A stretch of 64,000 nucleotides of DNA from Methylocystis sp. Sn-Cys (GCF_016745395.1 NZ_JAERVJ010000004.1:176369-240368); one strand, 5' to 3'; counted from the stretch's first letter, positions 54,172 to 64,000 are shown. The notes: generated by a model not told the origin, from the letters alone. Numbers and translations are program-made.

Positions 54172-55763
54172 TGACCAGGGAACGCGTGACGCTTTACGAC
54201 ACCACGCTGCGCGACGGCGCGCAGACGACGGGGGTCGATTTCTCGCTCGACGACAAGCGGCAGATCGCCGCCATGCTCGACGATCTCGGGATCGACTATG
54301 TCGAAGGCGGTTATCCGGGCGCCAATCCGCTCGACACGGAATTCTTCGCGCAGCGGCCGAAGCTGCGGGCGCGTTTTTGCGCCTTCGGCATGACGCGCCG
54401 GCAAGGCCGTTCGGTGGAGAATGATCCCGGCGTCGCGGCGCTCTTGGGCAGCTCGGCGGATGCGGTGACCTTCGTCGCCAAAAGCTGGGACTATCAGGTC
54501 AAGGTCGCCTTACGTTCCACGGAAGAGGACAATCTCGCCGCGATTACGCAATCCGTAAAAGCGGCTGTCGCGCGGGAGAAGGAAGCGGCGGTCGATTGCG
54601 AGCATTTCTTCGACGGCTTCAAGGATAATCCGCACTATGCGCTCGCCTGCGCCGTAGCGGCTTACGAGGCCGGCGCGCGCTGGGTGGTGCTGTGCGACAC
54701 CAATGGCGGCACGCTGCCGCATGAGGTCGAGCGCATCGTCGCGGAGGTCGCCAAGGTCATTCCGGGCGATCATATCGGCGTGCATTGCCACGACGACACG
54801 GGGCAAGCGGTGGCGAACTCATTGGCCGCCCTGCGCGCCGGCGCGCGCCAGATTCAGGGCACGCTCAACGGGCTCGGCGAGCGCTGTGGCAACGCCAATC
54901 TCACGACCATCATCCCGACGTTGCTGCTCAAGGATGAATTCGCCGCGCGCTTCGAGATAAGCGTCACGCGCGAGAAACTGGCGCATCTCACGCGCATCAG
55001 CCATGCGCTCGACGAGCTGCTCAATCGCGCGCCGAATCGCCACGCGCCATATGTGGGCGCCAGCGCCTTTGCGACCAAGGCCGGCATTCACGCTTCCGCC
55101 GTGCTGACCGATCCGCGCACCTATGAGCATGTGGCGCCGGAAACGGTGGGCAATCAGCGCCGCGTGCTGGTCTCCGACCAGGCCGGGCGGTCCAATATTA
55201 TTTCCGAGCTGACGCGCCTCGGCGTGACGCTGGACAAGGATGATCCGCGCCTGACGCGTCTGCTCGACGAGGTGAAGGAAAAGGAATCGCAGGGCTACGC
55301 CTATGAGGGCGCCGACGCCTCCTTCTTCCTGCTCGCCAAGCGCGTGCTCGGCGAAGCCCCGCATTATTTCGACATCGAGCGCTACAGCGTGGCCGTGGAT
55401 CGGCGCTTCGCGCGCAATGGCTTCGAGGACAAGGGCGCCGAGGCGATCGTCAAGATCAATGTTCATGGCGAGACGCGCATTTCGGCGGCCGAAGGCAATG
55501 GTCCGGTCAACGCGCTCGACGTCGCGCTGCGCAAGGATCTCGGCGCCTATCAGAAATTTGTCGACGACGTTCGGCTTGTCGATTACCGCGTGCGCGTCTT
55601 CCAGGGCGGCACGGACGCGGTGACGCGCGTGCTGGTGGAATGCGCGGACGGGGAGGGGAATCGTTGGTCGACGGTGGGCGTCTCGGCCAATGTGATAGAC
55701 GCCTCTTTCGAAGCGATTGTCGACGCGATCAACTACAAGCTGCTGGTGTCGGGCGCGCGGTGA
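54171..55763 (+). CDS. cimA: (R)-citramalate synthase
   Basis: 530 residues. Condenses pyruvate with acetyl-CoA to citramalate, opening a route to 2-ketobutyrate and isoleucine. The HMGL-like catalytic barrel has LYDTTLRDGAQTTGVDFSLD, DYVEGGYPGANPLDTEFF, VLCDTNGGTLPHEVERIV and GVHCHDDTGQAVANSLAALR; the C-terminal LeuA allosteric domain begins near ISAAEGNGPVNALDVALRKD. The length and EGGYPGANP motif separate it from 2-isopropylmalate synthase. A 9-base-arm hairpin (55801-55822) follows. Confidence 0.93.
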   Translation: MTRERVTLYDTTLRDGAQTTGVDFSLDDKRQIAAMLDDLGIDYVEGGYPGANPLDTEFFAQRPKLRARFCAFGMTRRQGRSVENDPGVAALLGSSADAVTFVAKSWDYQVKVALRSTEEDNLAAITQSVKAAVAREKEAAVDCEHFFDGFKDNPHYALACAVAAYEAGARWVVLCDTNGGTLPHEVERIVAEVAKVIPGDHIGVHCHDDTGQAVANSLAALRAGARQIQGTLNGLGERCGNANLTTIIPTLLLKDEFAARFEISVTREKLAHLTRISHALDELLNRAPNRHAPYVGASAFATKAGIHASAVLTDPRTYEHVAPETVGNQRRVLVSDQAGRSNIISELTRLGVTLDKDDPRLTRLLDEVKEKESQGYAYEGADASFFLLAKRVLGEAPHYFDIERYSVAVDRRFARNGFEDKGAEAIVKINVHGETRISAAEGNGPVNALDVALRKDLGAYQKFVDDVRLVDYRVRVFQGGTDAVTRVLVECADGEGNRWSTVGVSANVIDASFEAIVDAINYKLLVSGAR

Positions 55764-55800
55764 CGCGCTGGCGCGCCATGGGCCGAGAGTGGGGCGGACA

Positions 55801-55822
55801 GGGCGGAAAAAGCTTTCCGCCC
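55801..55822. terminator. Hairpin between cimA and DUF465 gene
   Basis: GGGCGGAAA-AAGC-TTTCCGCCC, perfect 9-base arms, between two converging genes. No T-run on either side, so it is either a weak bidirectional terminator or an mRNA end-stabilising hairpin. Confidence 0.5.
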
Positions 55823-55836
55823 CGTTCGAGCGTGCG

Positions 55837-56016
55837 TCAGTGGCGTGTTTCGCTGATCGCCAATTTGGCGAGTTCGTCCTTGATTTGCAGCTTCTTGCGT
55901 TTCAGCTCGATGATTTTGGCTTTGTCGGCATTGCGGTGAAGCTGCTCTCTCTCGATTTCCTTCTTGAGCGCCTCGTGGCGACGTTGGAGTTCGACGATAT
56001 GGCCTTGTAAGGACAT
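55837..56016 (-). CDS. DUF465 (YdcH-like) small protein
   Basis: 59 residues, highly charged and helical: MSLQGHIVELQRRHEALKKE, IEREQLHRNADKAKIIELKR, KKLQIKDELAKLA. The ATG at 56016 follows a near-perfect AAAGGAGG. DUF465 proteins are common in proteobacteria; function not known. Confidence 0.9.
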   Translation of the reverse strand: MSLQGHIVELQRRHEALKKEIEREQLHRNADKAKIIELKRKKLQIKDELAKLAISETRH

Positions 56017-56302
56017 GCGAAACCTCCTTTGTGACTTTCCCCTCGCGAGGGGCGCACGGCCAAGCATGCCACATTGGGCGAGGCCCGCAAGATAAGAATT
56101 GTCGCGGCGTCATAAATCTTTCGTCCGCGCGACATCTGGCCTCAATAAATTGTTAACGACCATTCCCGCCAAGCCGCCGCCGGGCGGAATTTGCGCTGTC
56201 GCGGGACCATGAAATTTTTCTGCACAAAGGCGCTTGCGCGCCGCCGCGTCCGCCACTATACACACGCCACCCGAGCCGCCGCCAAGGCGGAACCCCGGAA
56301 GG

Positions 56303-56377
<75 letters not shown>

Positions 56378-56448
56378 TTCAAATCCAAGCAATACTGCAA
56401 TGCCGCTGAACGGGCGGGGACTCTCGAATTCACGGCGAAGCGGCCCTG

Positions 56449-56940
56449 CTACAGCCGCCGCGTCTCCACATGAAACTCGATCTTCATCGCGCCGCCGCTT
56501 TCGAAGCGAAGCGAGCCGTCGATCGTCTGCCCGAGCTTCAATGACGATTTCAGATCGAGCAGCATGAGATGGTAACCGCGCGTTTGAAAGTCGATCGACG
56601 TTCCGGCGGGAATTTCCACGCCCTCAGAGACAGGGCGCATTTTCATGATCCCGTCTGCAACGCCCGTTTCATGCAACTCCGTATGGTCCGATACGGCAAT
56701 ATCCACGCCGACGATTCTGACCGTCTCCGTCCCCCGATTGCGAACCGTCATATAGCAGGCGCCCGTGGTGACGCCCTTTGGAGACGCCGCACACCACGGA
56801 TGCTCGATCTCGATGTCGAGAGGGACGGTCGCGCCCGCGGCGGCCCCGAGCGCGCCGAGACCGCAACAAAGAAGGCCTCCTGCAACAGGCGCAACGATGG
56901 AGTAGCGTCGTCTCGTGGGGCCATAGCTCGTCGTGTTCAT
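56449..56940 (-). CDS. Periplasmic copper chaperone PCu(A)C
   Basis: 163 residues. The N-terminal helix (RRRYSIVAPVAGGLLCCGLG) targets it to the periplasm. The core has IEHPWCAASPKGVTTGACYM, SDHTELHETGVADGIMKMRP and TRGYHLMLLDLKSSLKLGQT. Copper ligands are expected from His of ELHE, Met of MKMRP and His/Met of YHLML. PCu(A)C delivers Cu(I) to the CuA centre of oxidases with SCO proteins; a SCO-domain protein is encoded divergently 446 bases away. Confidence 0.9.
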   Translation of the reverse strand: MNTTSYGPTRRRYSIVAPVAGGLLCCGLGALGAAAGATVPLDIEIEHPWCAASPKGVTTGACYMTVRNRGTETVRIVGVDIAVSDHTELHETGVADGIMKMRPVSEGVEIPAGTSIDFQTRGYHLMLLDLKSSLKLGQTIDGSLRFESGGAMKIEFHVETRRL

Positions 56941-57385
56941 GGCCGACCGCTGGGCAACATCGGCGCCAAAACGCGCGCCAGCCGCGCCGCGGTCGGAACC
57001 GGCGATATTTGTTGGGATCGCGGGTCGTTCGCAGAGTGCATGCAGTAAAATGCGGGTCGCGGCTATGAATAGCGTTGATACATATGCGGCCGCCTCAGTC
57101 CAATTCACGAACAGTGAACTATTTGTCAGGCGCGTCGGCATCTTTCTGCAGCGAAAGCGCCGACTCCAAAGCGGAGAGAAACTGTTCATTTATTGAACGC
57201 GACGTCCTGTCGCAGGATTATTTGCGCAACGACGATTGACGCAACAGCTCCACGATTCCTATCGTCAAGCTGGTTTTTCCGTTCGCGGTTCTCGGTATCG
57301 ATGTAGGCGCTTCGACGCTTTGCCGTCGCGCCTTCTTCCGTATGTTCCGAGCGCGGGCTTTCGACCCATTTCAACGCATTGGTGA
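56941..57385. other. Gene-free divergent promoter region of copper genes
   Basis: These 445 bases separate the PCu(A)C and SCO genes. Open frames cross them on both strands but none looks like a protein. The stretch is less GC-rich than the genes. Short inverted repeats TTCAC-GAACA-GTGAA (about 57112-57126) and GTTCA-TTTAT-TGAAC (about 57184-57199) may be operators. No sigma-54 motif was found. Confidence 0.5.
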
Positions 57386-58759
57386 ATGTTCGTGCTTATT
57401 CGACCGCGCTCGACCGTCCTGATCGATCCGGCAACGGACGCCAGCGAGATTCTCGCCGAAGCGTCGACAAGACGGCGTGAGATGAGAAGGACGGCCTGCA
57501 AGCGCGTTCTGGCGCTCGCGCTCGCTTACGCCGCGTTCGAGAGCCTGTCCGCTACCCTCGCCATCAGGCCGGATGCGAAGATCATCGGCGTTTTTTCCAT
57601 ACTCGGCCTCTCCTGGGCCTGCTCGTCGCTGTTTGCGAAGCGGCGCTTCACGGAGCGGGTGACCATCGAGCGGAACATCGTCTGCGTCTCGCACTATGTC
57701 GACGATGAACTCGTCGGTCGGCGCAGAGTGAAGGCGATCGGAGTCGTTCGGCACATCGACGACGCCGGCGACTGCCGGCGCGTCGAGGTCGAAGGCGTCG
57801 CGCGACAACTCGAAATCGCGCGCGATGTCTTGCCGGCCGAACGCGAAGCGATCGTCGAGCGGCTGGCGGCTGCGCTGCGCGAGGCGGGCGTCGAGGCGCC
57901 GGTGCGAACCGTCCGCAAAACGCCGTCCTGCGCGGCGTCCGCCGCGCCATCGGGGCGCGCAGCCGAAGACACGCCGGCGAAACGAACACAGAGCCCCTGG
58001 ATCGCCTGCGCCGCCGCATCGGCGTTGATGGTTCTTCCAATGCTGCAGGCGGCGCCGCGGCCCCGCGACGCGATCGCGGCGCCGGGCAAGACCGCGCCGG
58101 CGTTTCGTCTGACGTCCTCCAAAGGCGAAACAGTCGATGATCGTTCGATGCTCGGACGCCCCTACGCCATATTCTTCGGCTTCACGAAATGTCCTGAAGC
58201 CTGCCCTACGACGCTGCTCGAGCTGACGACGGTCGTGAAAGAGTCGGGGGCGGATACGTCCGATTTCGAAATTCTCTTCGTCAGTCTCGACGCCGAACGA
58301 GACACGCCCGACGTCCTCTCGGATTTTGTCGGGTCTTTTGGAGAGCGCGTTACTGGATTGAGGGGATCGACGGACGAACTTGCGCGAGCGGCGCAGGCGT
58401 TTCGAGTCTACCACCGCAAGGTTCCTCTCAAAGACGGCGGCTATACCATCGACCACACGACGCTCGTCTATCTTGTCGACCATCGCGGCCAGCTCGTCGA
58501 TACGCTCTCCTTCATGGAGCAAGCCGATATCGCCTCCAAGAGGTTGAAAGCCTTCCTCCTCGAGGCGGCCGCGCATGGCGCCGGTCGAAGCGGGCGACGC
58601 AGGTCGCGCATACACGCCCGGGCAGGCGCGGCGGTGAAGCCAGCGCGCCGCTCTCGCTGGACGCCAGCGCGACAACCTGCCGCATTGCATGCGACAAGCG
58701 GTCGCTGGACCCTGTATCGCTGCTATAGCGCGTCTCGATCCGACACGCGGGGTGAGTGA
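57386..58759 (+). CDS. DUF2244-like domain fused to SCO1/SenC copper chaperone
   Basis: 457 residues. The N-terminal 170 or so residues have two membrane segments (VLALALAYAAFESLSATLAI, IIGVFSILGLSWACSSLFAK), then RRVKAIGVVRHIDDAGDCRR, VEVEGVARQLEIARDVLPAE, resembling DUF2244. A further helix (WIACAAASALMVLPML) leads into a SCO domain: C269 and C273 in FTKCPEACPTTLLELTT and His357 in YTIDHTTLVYLVD, the Cu ligands. SCO proteins load CuA of cytochrome oxidase. The last 60 residues are Arg-rich and unlike the family. SCO and DUF2244 are usually separate genes. Confidence 0.8.
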   Translation: MFVLIRPRSTVLIDPATDASEILAEASTRRREMRRTACKRVLALALAYAAFESLSATLAIRPDAKIIGVFSILGLSWACSSLFAKRRFTERVTIERNIVCVSHYVDDELVGRRRVKAIGVVRHIDDAGDCRRVEVEGVARQLEIARDVLPAEREAIVERLAAALREAGVEAPVRTVRKTPSCAASAAPSGRAAEDTPAKRTQSPWIACAAASALMVLPMLQAAPRPRDAIAAPGKTAPAFRLTSSKGETVDDRSMLGRPYAIFFGFTKCPEACPTTLLELTTVVKESGADTSDFEILFVSLDAERDTPDVLSDFVGSFGERVTGLRGSTDELARAAQAFRVYHRKVPLKDGGYTIDHTTLVYLVDHRGQLVDTLSFMEQADIASKRLKAFLLEAAAHGAGRSGRRRSRIHARAGAAVKPARRSRWTPARQPAALHATSGRWTLYRCYSASRSDTRGE

Positions 58760-59187
58760 TCTTGAAAGCGTCAGGCCGGTCATATCGGAGCGTCGAACGA
58801 ACGGCCATGGCCCGTGCGGTCGTCGCCCGCGCGGCCGTGAGCGCGGCGGTCGCGATACTCTTGCTGTTGCAAGCGGCGTCGATCGGCTTCGCCGCTGGCG
58901 CGGCCGCCAATGGCGCCGCCGGCCTGCTGTTCGGAACAATCTGCCAAAACGCCGACGCGGCGAATAGGGACTCCTCCGGGCCGATCGAGCAGCAGCATGT
59001 CGGTCCCTGCTGCGTTCTGCATTGCAGCTCTTTCATAGAGGCCGACGCGGGCCGCGCTCCCGTCGAAATCCTGCCTCTGGAAACCGTTTCCGCTTCTCCG
59101 GCATGCGACCACCAGATCGACGCCGTTATCGTCGCGCCAGAGCTGCGCGCCCTCTGTCCTCGCGCGCCCCCGCCGCGCGGCGTCTGA
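58756..59187 (+). CDS. Cys/His-containing secreted or membrane protein (DUF2946-like)
   Basis: 143 residues from a GTG that overlaps the SCO stop (GTGA); an internal ATG at 58807 is an alternative. A hydrophobic helix (AAVSAAVAILLLLQAASIGF) is followed by FGTICQNAD, HVGPCCVLHCSSFIE and SPACDHQID, a Cys/His arrangement that resembles DUF2946 and could bind copper. The ending is Pro/Arg-rich. Position and metal-like motif suggest a role in copper handling; not proven. Confidence 0.6.
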   Translation: MILKASGRSYRSVERTAMARAVVARAAVSAAVAILLLLQAASIGFAAGAAANGAAGLLFGTICQNADAANRDSSGPIEQQHVGPCCVLHCSSFIEADAGRAPVEILPLETVSASPACDHQIDAVIVAPELRALCPRAPPPRGV

Positions 59188-59304
59188 TCCCCTCAACAGT
59201 CATCTTCAACTGACGGGCGGCTTTGTTCGATTGAACAGGCAACCCAAGGGATTCATTCGCACGCGCCGATCGTCGATCGTGCGCGGGACAAGAGGAATTT
59301 GATC

Positions 59305-59862
59305 ATGAGCATCTCGACCTATCGCGCCGTGAGCATTGGCGCGCTCGGCGGCGTCGCCGCTTTTCTCGCGGAGGGACCTGCCGCCCACTATGGCGCGCAG
59401 CTCTTTCCGATCCTGATCGGCTGGGCCGGCTACTACCATTTCGGTGGAAAGATCGAGGGCGTAAAGAAAGCGCTTCTTCATCTTCTGGCGGGCGTCGTTC
59501 TCGCGGGCGTCGCCCTGGCTCTTATCGCGCGCCTCCCCTATGGCGCGACGCTGGGCGTTCCGGCGTGGACAGCGATCGCCGTGGCGATCACGCTGGCCAT
59601 CCTCGTCTTCGCGTCGCGACTGTCGGCGCTGAGCGATTTCGCCGTCGCCATCCTCGGCTATGCGACGCTTTTCGCGCTCGTGGGCGTCTCGGAGCGCGGC
59701 GAGCGCATCATCGCGCTGTCGCAGGACAATCCGCTCGCCATCGCTGTTCTGTCGCTCCTGGCGGGCGTGATATTCGCGCTTTTGTCGGACTATCTGACGG
59801 ACGCGCTGCAAAGATATGTCCCGCTTCGCGGACGTCGGCCGCAATCGGCCACGAGCGCCTGA
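59305..59862 (+). CDS. Multi-spanning inner membrane protein
   Basis: 185 residues with about five or six membrane helices (YRAVSIGALGGVAAFLAEGP, LLHLLAGVVLAGVALALIAR, WTAIAVAITLAILVFASRL, FAVAILGYATLFALVGVSER, PLAIAVLSLLAGVIFALLSD). The layout resembles DUF1097-type proteins, with low certainty. It starts at the ATG at 59305, with AAGAGGA upstream. It lies in the copper/sMMO regulatory block and is followed by a perfect 14-base-arm hairpin. Confidence 0.6.
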   Translation: MSISTYRAVSIGALGGVAAFLAEGPAAHYGAQLFPILIGWAGYYHFGGKIEGVKKALLHLLAGVVLAGVALALIARLPYGATLGVPAWTAIAVAITLAILVFASRLSALSDFAVAILGYATLFALVGVSERGERIIALSQDNPLAIAVLSLLAGVIFALLSDYLTDALQRYVPLRGRRPQSATSA

Positions 59863-59895
59863 TCCACGGACCGACGCCTCTCACTCGACCAGAAG

Positions 59896-59926
59896 CGCTC
59901 GCCATTTCTGAAAGAAATGGCGAGCG
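59896..59926. promoter_or_regulatory. Perfect 14-bp hairpin in the mmoR leader
   Basis: CGCTCGCCATTTCT-GAA-AGAAATGGCGAGCG. No T-run follows, so it is not a classic terminator. An in-frame ATG for mmoR at 59917 lies inside the right arm, while the better ribosome site is downstream (GGGAGG before TTG at 59992). Confidence 0.7.
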
Positions 59927-59991
59927 AAAGCCGTCACCGCGCGGCATGCCCCCGCGCGCCACGACGACATTCATCATCGGGAGGATCGCCG

Positions 59992-62103
59992 TTGAGCGAC
60001 TTCATAGTGAGACAGCCCTGCCTCGAACGCGAGGGGGCTTTCGCCGGCGCGCTCTGTTCCGCCGAAGCGACAGGCCTCTATGGGGTAGACCGCCCGGGCG
60101 TCGCCTGGGATTGGATGAAGCAGACGGGACAAGCCCCTTGCGGCGTCGATTGGGTGCGGCCGCTGGTGGCGGACGCCTGGATGCGCTGCGTCGAAGACCA
60201 CGCGCTGCCGACCGGCTTGGATTTTCCGCCGCGCCAACGCCAAAGCGACGGCTTCGTCCCCGAGATCGACGCGACGTCCCGCGCCGCGAGCGGCGCCGTT
60301 GCGTCGCATCTCTCGGCGATGATCTACGACCTCGGCGCGCTGCTCGACGACGCGGACGTCACGCTCCTGCTGGCAGACGCGGCCGGCCGCGTGATCCATC
60401 TGCTCGACTCCGGTCGCCGGATATGGGCGGGCGGCATGCAGATGGCGCGCATCGGCGCGGATTGGCGCGAAGCGAGTCTCGGCGCCAATGGCGTGGGGAC
60501 GGCGGCGCTGCTGCGCGAGCCTGTCGCTTTTGCCGGCAAGGAGCATTTCAACGCCGCGCTGCATCGCTGCGCGACGGCCGGCTGTCCCATTTCCGGGCCG
60601 GACGGCGGAATCGTCGCGATCGTCGGCGTGATCTGTGATCGCCCCGACGCCGCCAGATTGCTGCTCGGGTTCTTGAAGGTCGCGCGCCGCCTCCTCGAAG
60701 CTTCACTTTTCGAACGCATGTCTTGCGACGGCTTTTTGCTGCGGCTGCGTTGCGGCGACGAGGCCGGCGGCGGCCCGTTGAGCGCCGGGCGTTTGTTCAT
60801 CGCCCAAAACGGCCGCGTGTGCGGCGCCGATCGAGACGCGCTGGACATTCTCGGCGCGGGCGACGCGGCGGCGATACTGGGAAAAGATGCGGCGACGACG
60901 ATCGGCGTCGATCTGCCGGCGCTGAACGCCGCCAGCGACGCTGCGGACATCGTTACGCTCGTCGCGCGCGGCGCCGGCGGTCGCGTTGTCGCGGCGGAAG
61001 TCCATCGCACGGCGAAACGCAGGAGCGCCCCGACGTTTTCGTCGGGCGCCTCGCCCGCCGGCGAGGGCGCGCCCCGCCATCCCGCGAACGCCTTCGACGG
61101 CGCGTGGAGCGACAGCGTGCTCGACTCGGCGCTGCGCAAAGCGACAGGACTGCAGGAGCGCAATATTTCCATCCTGATCACGGGGGAATCTGGCGTCGGA
61201 AAGGATCATCTCGTACGTCGGCTGCACGCATCCGGACCTCGCAAGGATCGCCCGCTCGTCGCGATCAACTGCGCGGCTATCCCCCGCGAGCTCATCGAAA
61301 GCGAGTTGTTCGGCTATGAGGGCGGCAGCTTCACTGGCGCGCGCGCGAAGGGCAAAGCGGGGAAATTCGTCGAAGCGGACAAGGGCATTCTGTTCCTCGA
61401 TGAAATCGGCGACATGGCGCTCGATCTGCAAGCGACGCTGCTGCGCGTGCTCGATTCGAGCGAGGTCACGCCGATCGGCTCGAGCAAGCCCATTCGCGTC
61501 GATGTGCGCGTCGTCGCTGCGACCAATCGCAGCCTTCAGGAGATGGTGCAAAAAGGCGCGTTCCGCCGTGACCTCTATTACCGATTGAACGGCGTGCAGC
61601 TTCGATTGCCGTCGCTGCGCGAGCGTCCCGATCGTTTGCGACTGCTCGCGCATCTGTTCCGGCTGGAGCAGGAGGCGCTCGGCGTCACCGAGACGATGTG
61701 CTTCGAAGACGATGTGTGGCGCGTTTTCGACCGGCACCCCTGGCCCGGAAACATCCGCGAGGCGCGCAACGTGCTGAGATCGTCGATCGCCGTCGCGAGA
61801 GGAAAGCTCATCGCGATCGATGATCTCCCCGCCGATTTCCTGCAGGAGCTGAACGCCGATTGCCCCGGCGCCGCCGAGGCGTGCCAGAGCGCCTCACGAG
61901 ACGCGCAATGTGCGCAACAGGGCGATGAAACCTCCTTCGATCTCGCGGACTGGGAGGCGAGGGCGGTGCGCTTCGCGCTCGCGTCGAGCAACGGCAACAT
62001 CGCCAAGGCGGCCCGCAACCTCGGCATCACCCGTGCGACGCTCTACCACAAAATGGCCCGCTTCGGCCTGCGCAGCGACAAGCGGATCATTTCGAAGAGG
62101 TGA
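59992..62103 (+). CDS. mmoR: Sigma-54-dependent activator of soluble methane monooxygenase
   Basis: 703 residues. A GAF-type sensor region (residues about 100-235, with ADVTLLLADAAGRVIHLLDS and SLGANGVGTAALLREPVAFA) resembles AcoR. The AAA+ domain has Walker A ITGESGVGKDHLVRRL (about 398), GSFTGA (445) in place of GAFTGA, Walker B GILFLDEIGDM and WPGNIREARNVL. A Fis-type HTH (NIAKAARNLGITRATLYHKM) ends it. It would activate mmoX from a sigma-54 promoter when copper is low. TTG at 59992 is chosen for its ribosome site; ATG at 59917 is possible. mmoG follows. Confidence 0.88.
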   Translation: MSDFIVRQPCLEREGAFAGALCSAEATGLYGVDRPGVAWDWMKQTGQAPCGVDWVRPLVADAWMRCVEDHALPTGLDFPPRQRQSDGFVPEIDATSRAASGAVASHLSAMIYDLGALLDDADVTLLLADAAGRVIHLLDSGRRIWAGGMQMARIGADWREASLGANGVGTAALLREPVAFAGKEHFNAALHRCATAGCPISGPDGGIVAIVGVICDRPDAARLLLGFLKVARRLLEASLFERMSCDGFLLRLRCGDEAGGGPLSAGRLFIAQNGRVCGADRDALDILGAGDAAAILGKDAATTIGVDLPALNAASDAADIVTLVARGAGGRVVAAEVHRTAKRRSAPTFSSGASPAGEGAPRHPANAFDGAWSDSVLDSALRKATGLQERNISILITGESGVGKDHLVRRLHASGPRKDRPLVAINCAAIPRELIESELFGYEGGSFTGARAKGKAGKFVEADKGILFLDEIGDMALDLQATLLRVLDSSEVTPIGSSKPIRVDVRVVAATNRSLQEMVQKGAFRRDLYYRLNGVQLRLPSLRERPDRLRLLAHLFRLEQEALGVTETMCFEDDVWRVFDRHPWPGNIREARNVLRSSIAVARGKLIAIDDLPADFLQELNADCPGAAEACQSASRDAQCAQQGDETSFDLADWEARAVRFALASSNGNIAKAARNLGITRATLYHKMARFGLRSDKRIISKR

Positions 62104-62107
62104 TGCG

Positions 62108-62443
62108 ATGGACCCCGACGACCGCGCGTTTCTGGAAGAGATGGCGCGCACCCTCGACGCGTCGATGCGTGAACTCGAGCAAGAGGCAGAACGACTGACG
62201 GAGGTCATCGGCGAGGAGCGCGTCGTCGAGCTCGCGGCTTATCTGCGCAAGGAGTTCGAGCCCGTCGATCTGGAAGAAATGCGCCGCGGTCTCGATTATG
62301 ACGACCGACGTCTGCTGTCGATCTGGATACGCCTGGAACGAAATCGCAGCCATCGCGTCGCGGCTGGACGTCGCACGATGATCCTCGACGCCGGACGCGA
62401 GGACATCGACATCACATCCTTCGACAAGTCGAAAAACAAATGA
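62108..62443 (+). CDS. Unknown small protein between mmoR and mmoG
   Basis: 111 residues, mostly charged and helical: MDPDDRAFLEEMARTLDASM, RELEQEAERLTEVIGEERVV, ELAAYLRKEFEPVDLEEMRR. No Cys and no recognised domain. The N-terminal 40 residues could form a coiled-coil. It starts four bases after the mmoR stop and ends 48 bases before mmoG, so it belongs to the mmoR unit. I do not recognise it. Confidence 0.75.
   Translation: MDPDDRAFLEEMARTLDASMRELEQEAERLTEVIGEERVVELAAYLRKEFEPVDLEEMRRGLDYDDRRLLSIWIRLERNRSHRVAAGRRTMILDAGREDIDITSFDKSKNK

Positions 62444-64000
<1,557 letters not shown>

Overview
The window is high-GC DNA that reads as the chromosome of an alphaproteobacterial (type II) methanotroph of the Methylosinus/Methylocystis kind. 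Three things point there: a Rhizobiales-style housekeeping order (miaB-phoH-ybeY-corC-lnt-xre-metK-trmB, hom-glpX, a CckA cell-cycle kinase, a Val-GAC tRNA), abundant short palindromic repeats, and at the right edge the soluble methane monooxygenase regulators mmoR and mmoG. The structural genes mmoXYBZDC would be expected just beyond position 64000; that is inference.

Layout. 1-8590: 5' part of carB, a small cytochrome c with a GtrA-like protein, hemF, trmL, the cytochrome bc1 operon petABC and a MarC protein. 8745-14933: hom, a GlpX homologue that has lost several active-site residues, rsmB-like, a DUF559 nuclease gene bracketed by palindromic elements, and guaA. 15097-19348: a decayed integrative element at the 3' end of guaA (broken integrase, alpA, DUF2274, trbI, frameshifted trbG, 3' stub of trbF). 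19409-30853: a UshA-like phosphohydrolase, amtB-glnK with a sigma-54 type promoter, tesB, a Trm112-like protein, a Lon-N domain protein, cnoX, trmB, metK, an XRE regulator and lnt. 31237-38419: corC, ybeY, phoH, miaB, a solitary antitoxin, rimI, tsaB, a PIN/RHH toxin-antitoxin pair and nfuA. 38516-56377: trmJ, a TadG-like protein, icd, dksA, a FliO-like protein, cckA, a GyrI-like protein, DUF2865, creA, cysS, a second repeat-bracketed DUF559 gene, a small membrane protein, a GNAT, cimA, a DUF465 protein and tRNA-Val. 56449-64000: a copper and methane-oxidation regulatory block: PCu(A)C chaperone, a DUF2244-like/SCO fusion, a Cys/His-rich secreted protein, a membrane protein, mmoR, an unknown ORF and mmoG (cut by the window end).

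How they may work together. PetABC feeds respiration. GlnK and AmtB control ammonium entry. The right-hand block joins periplasmic copper handling to the sigma-54 activator and GroEL-like chaperone of copper-repressed sMMO, so it looks like a copper-switch neighbourhood.

Most unusual observations: (i) GlpX with K/D/D/T/E active-site substitutions; (ii) MmoG carrying Asn where GroEL has the catalytic Asp398; (iii) two DUF559 genes, each between direct copies of a local REPIN-like element; (iv) a DUF2244-SCO fusion beside mmoR; (v) the decayed guaA island, truncated exactly at a REP palindrome.
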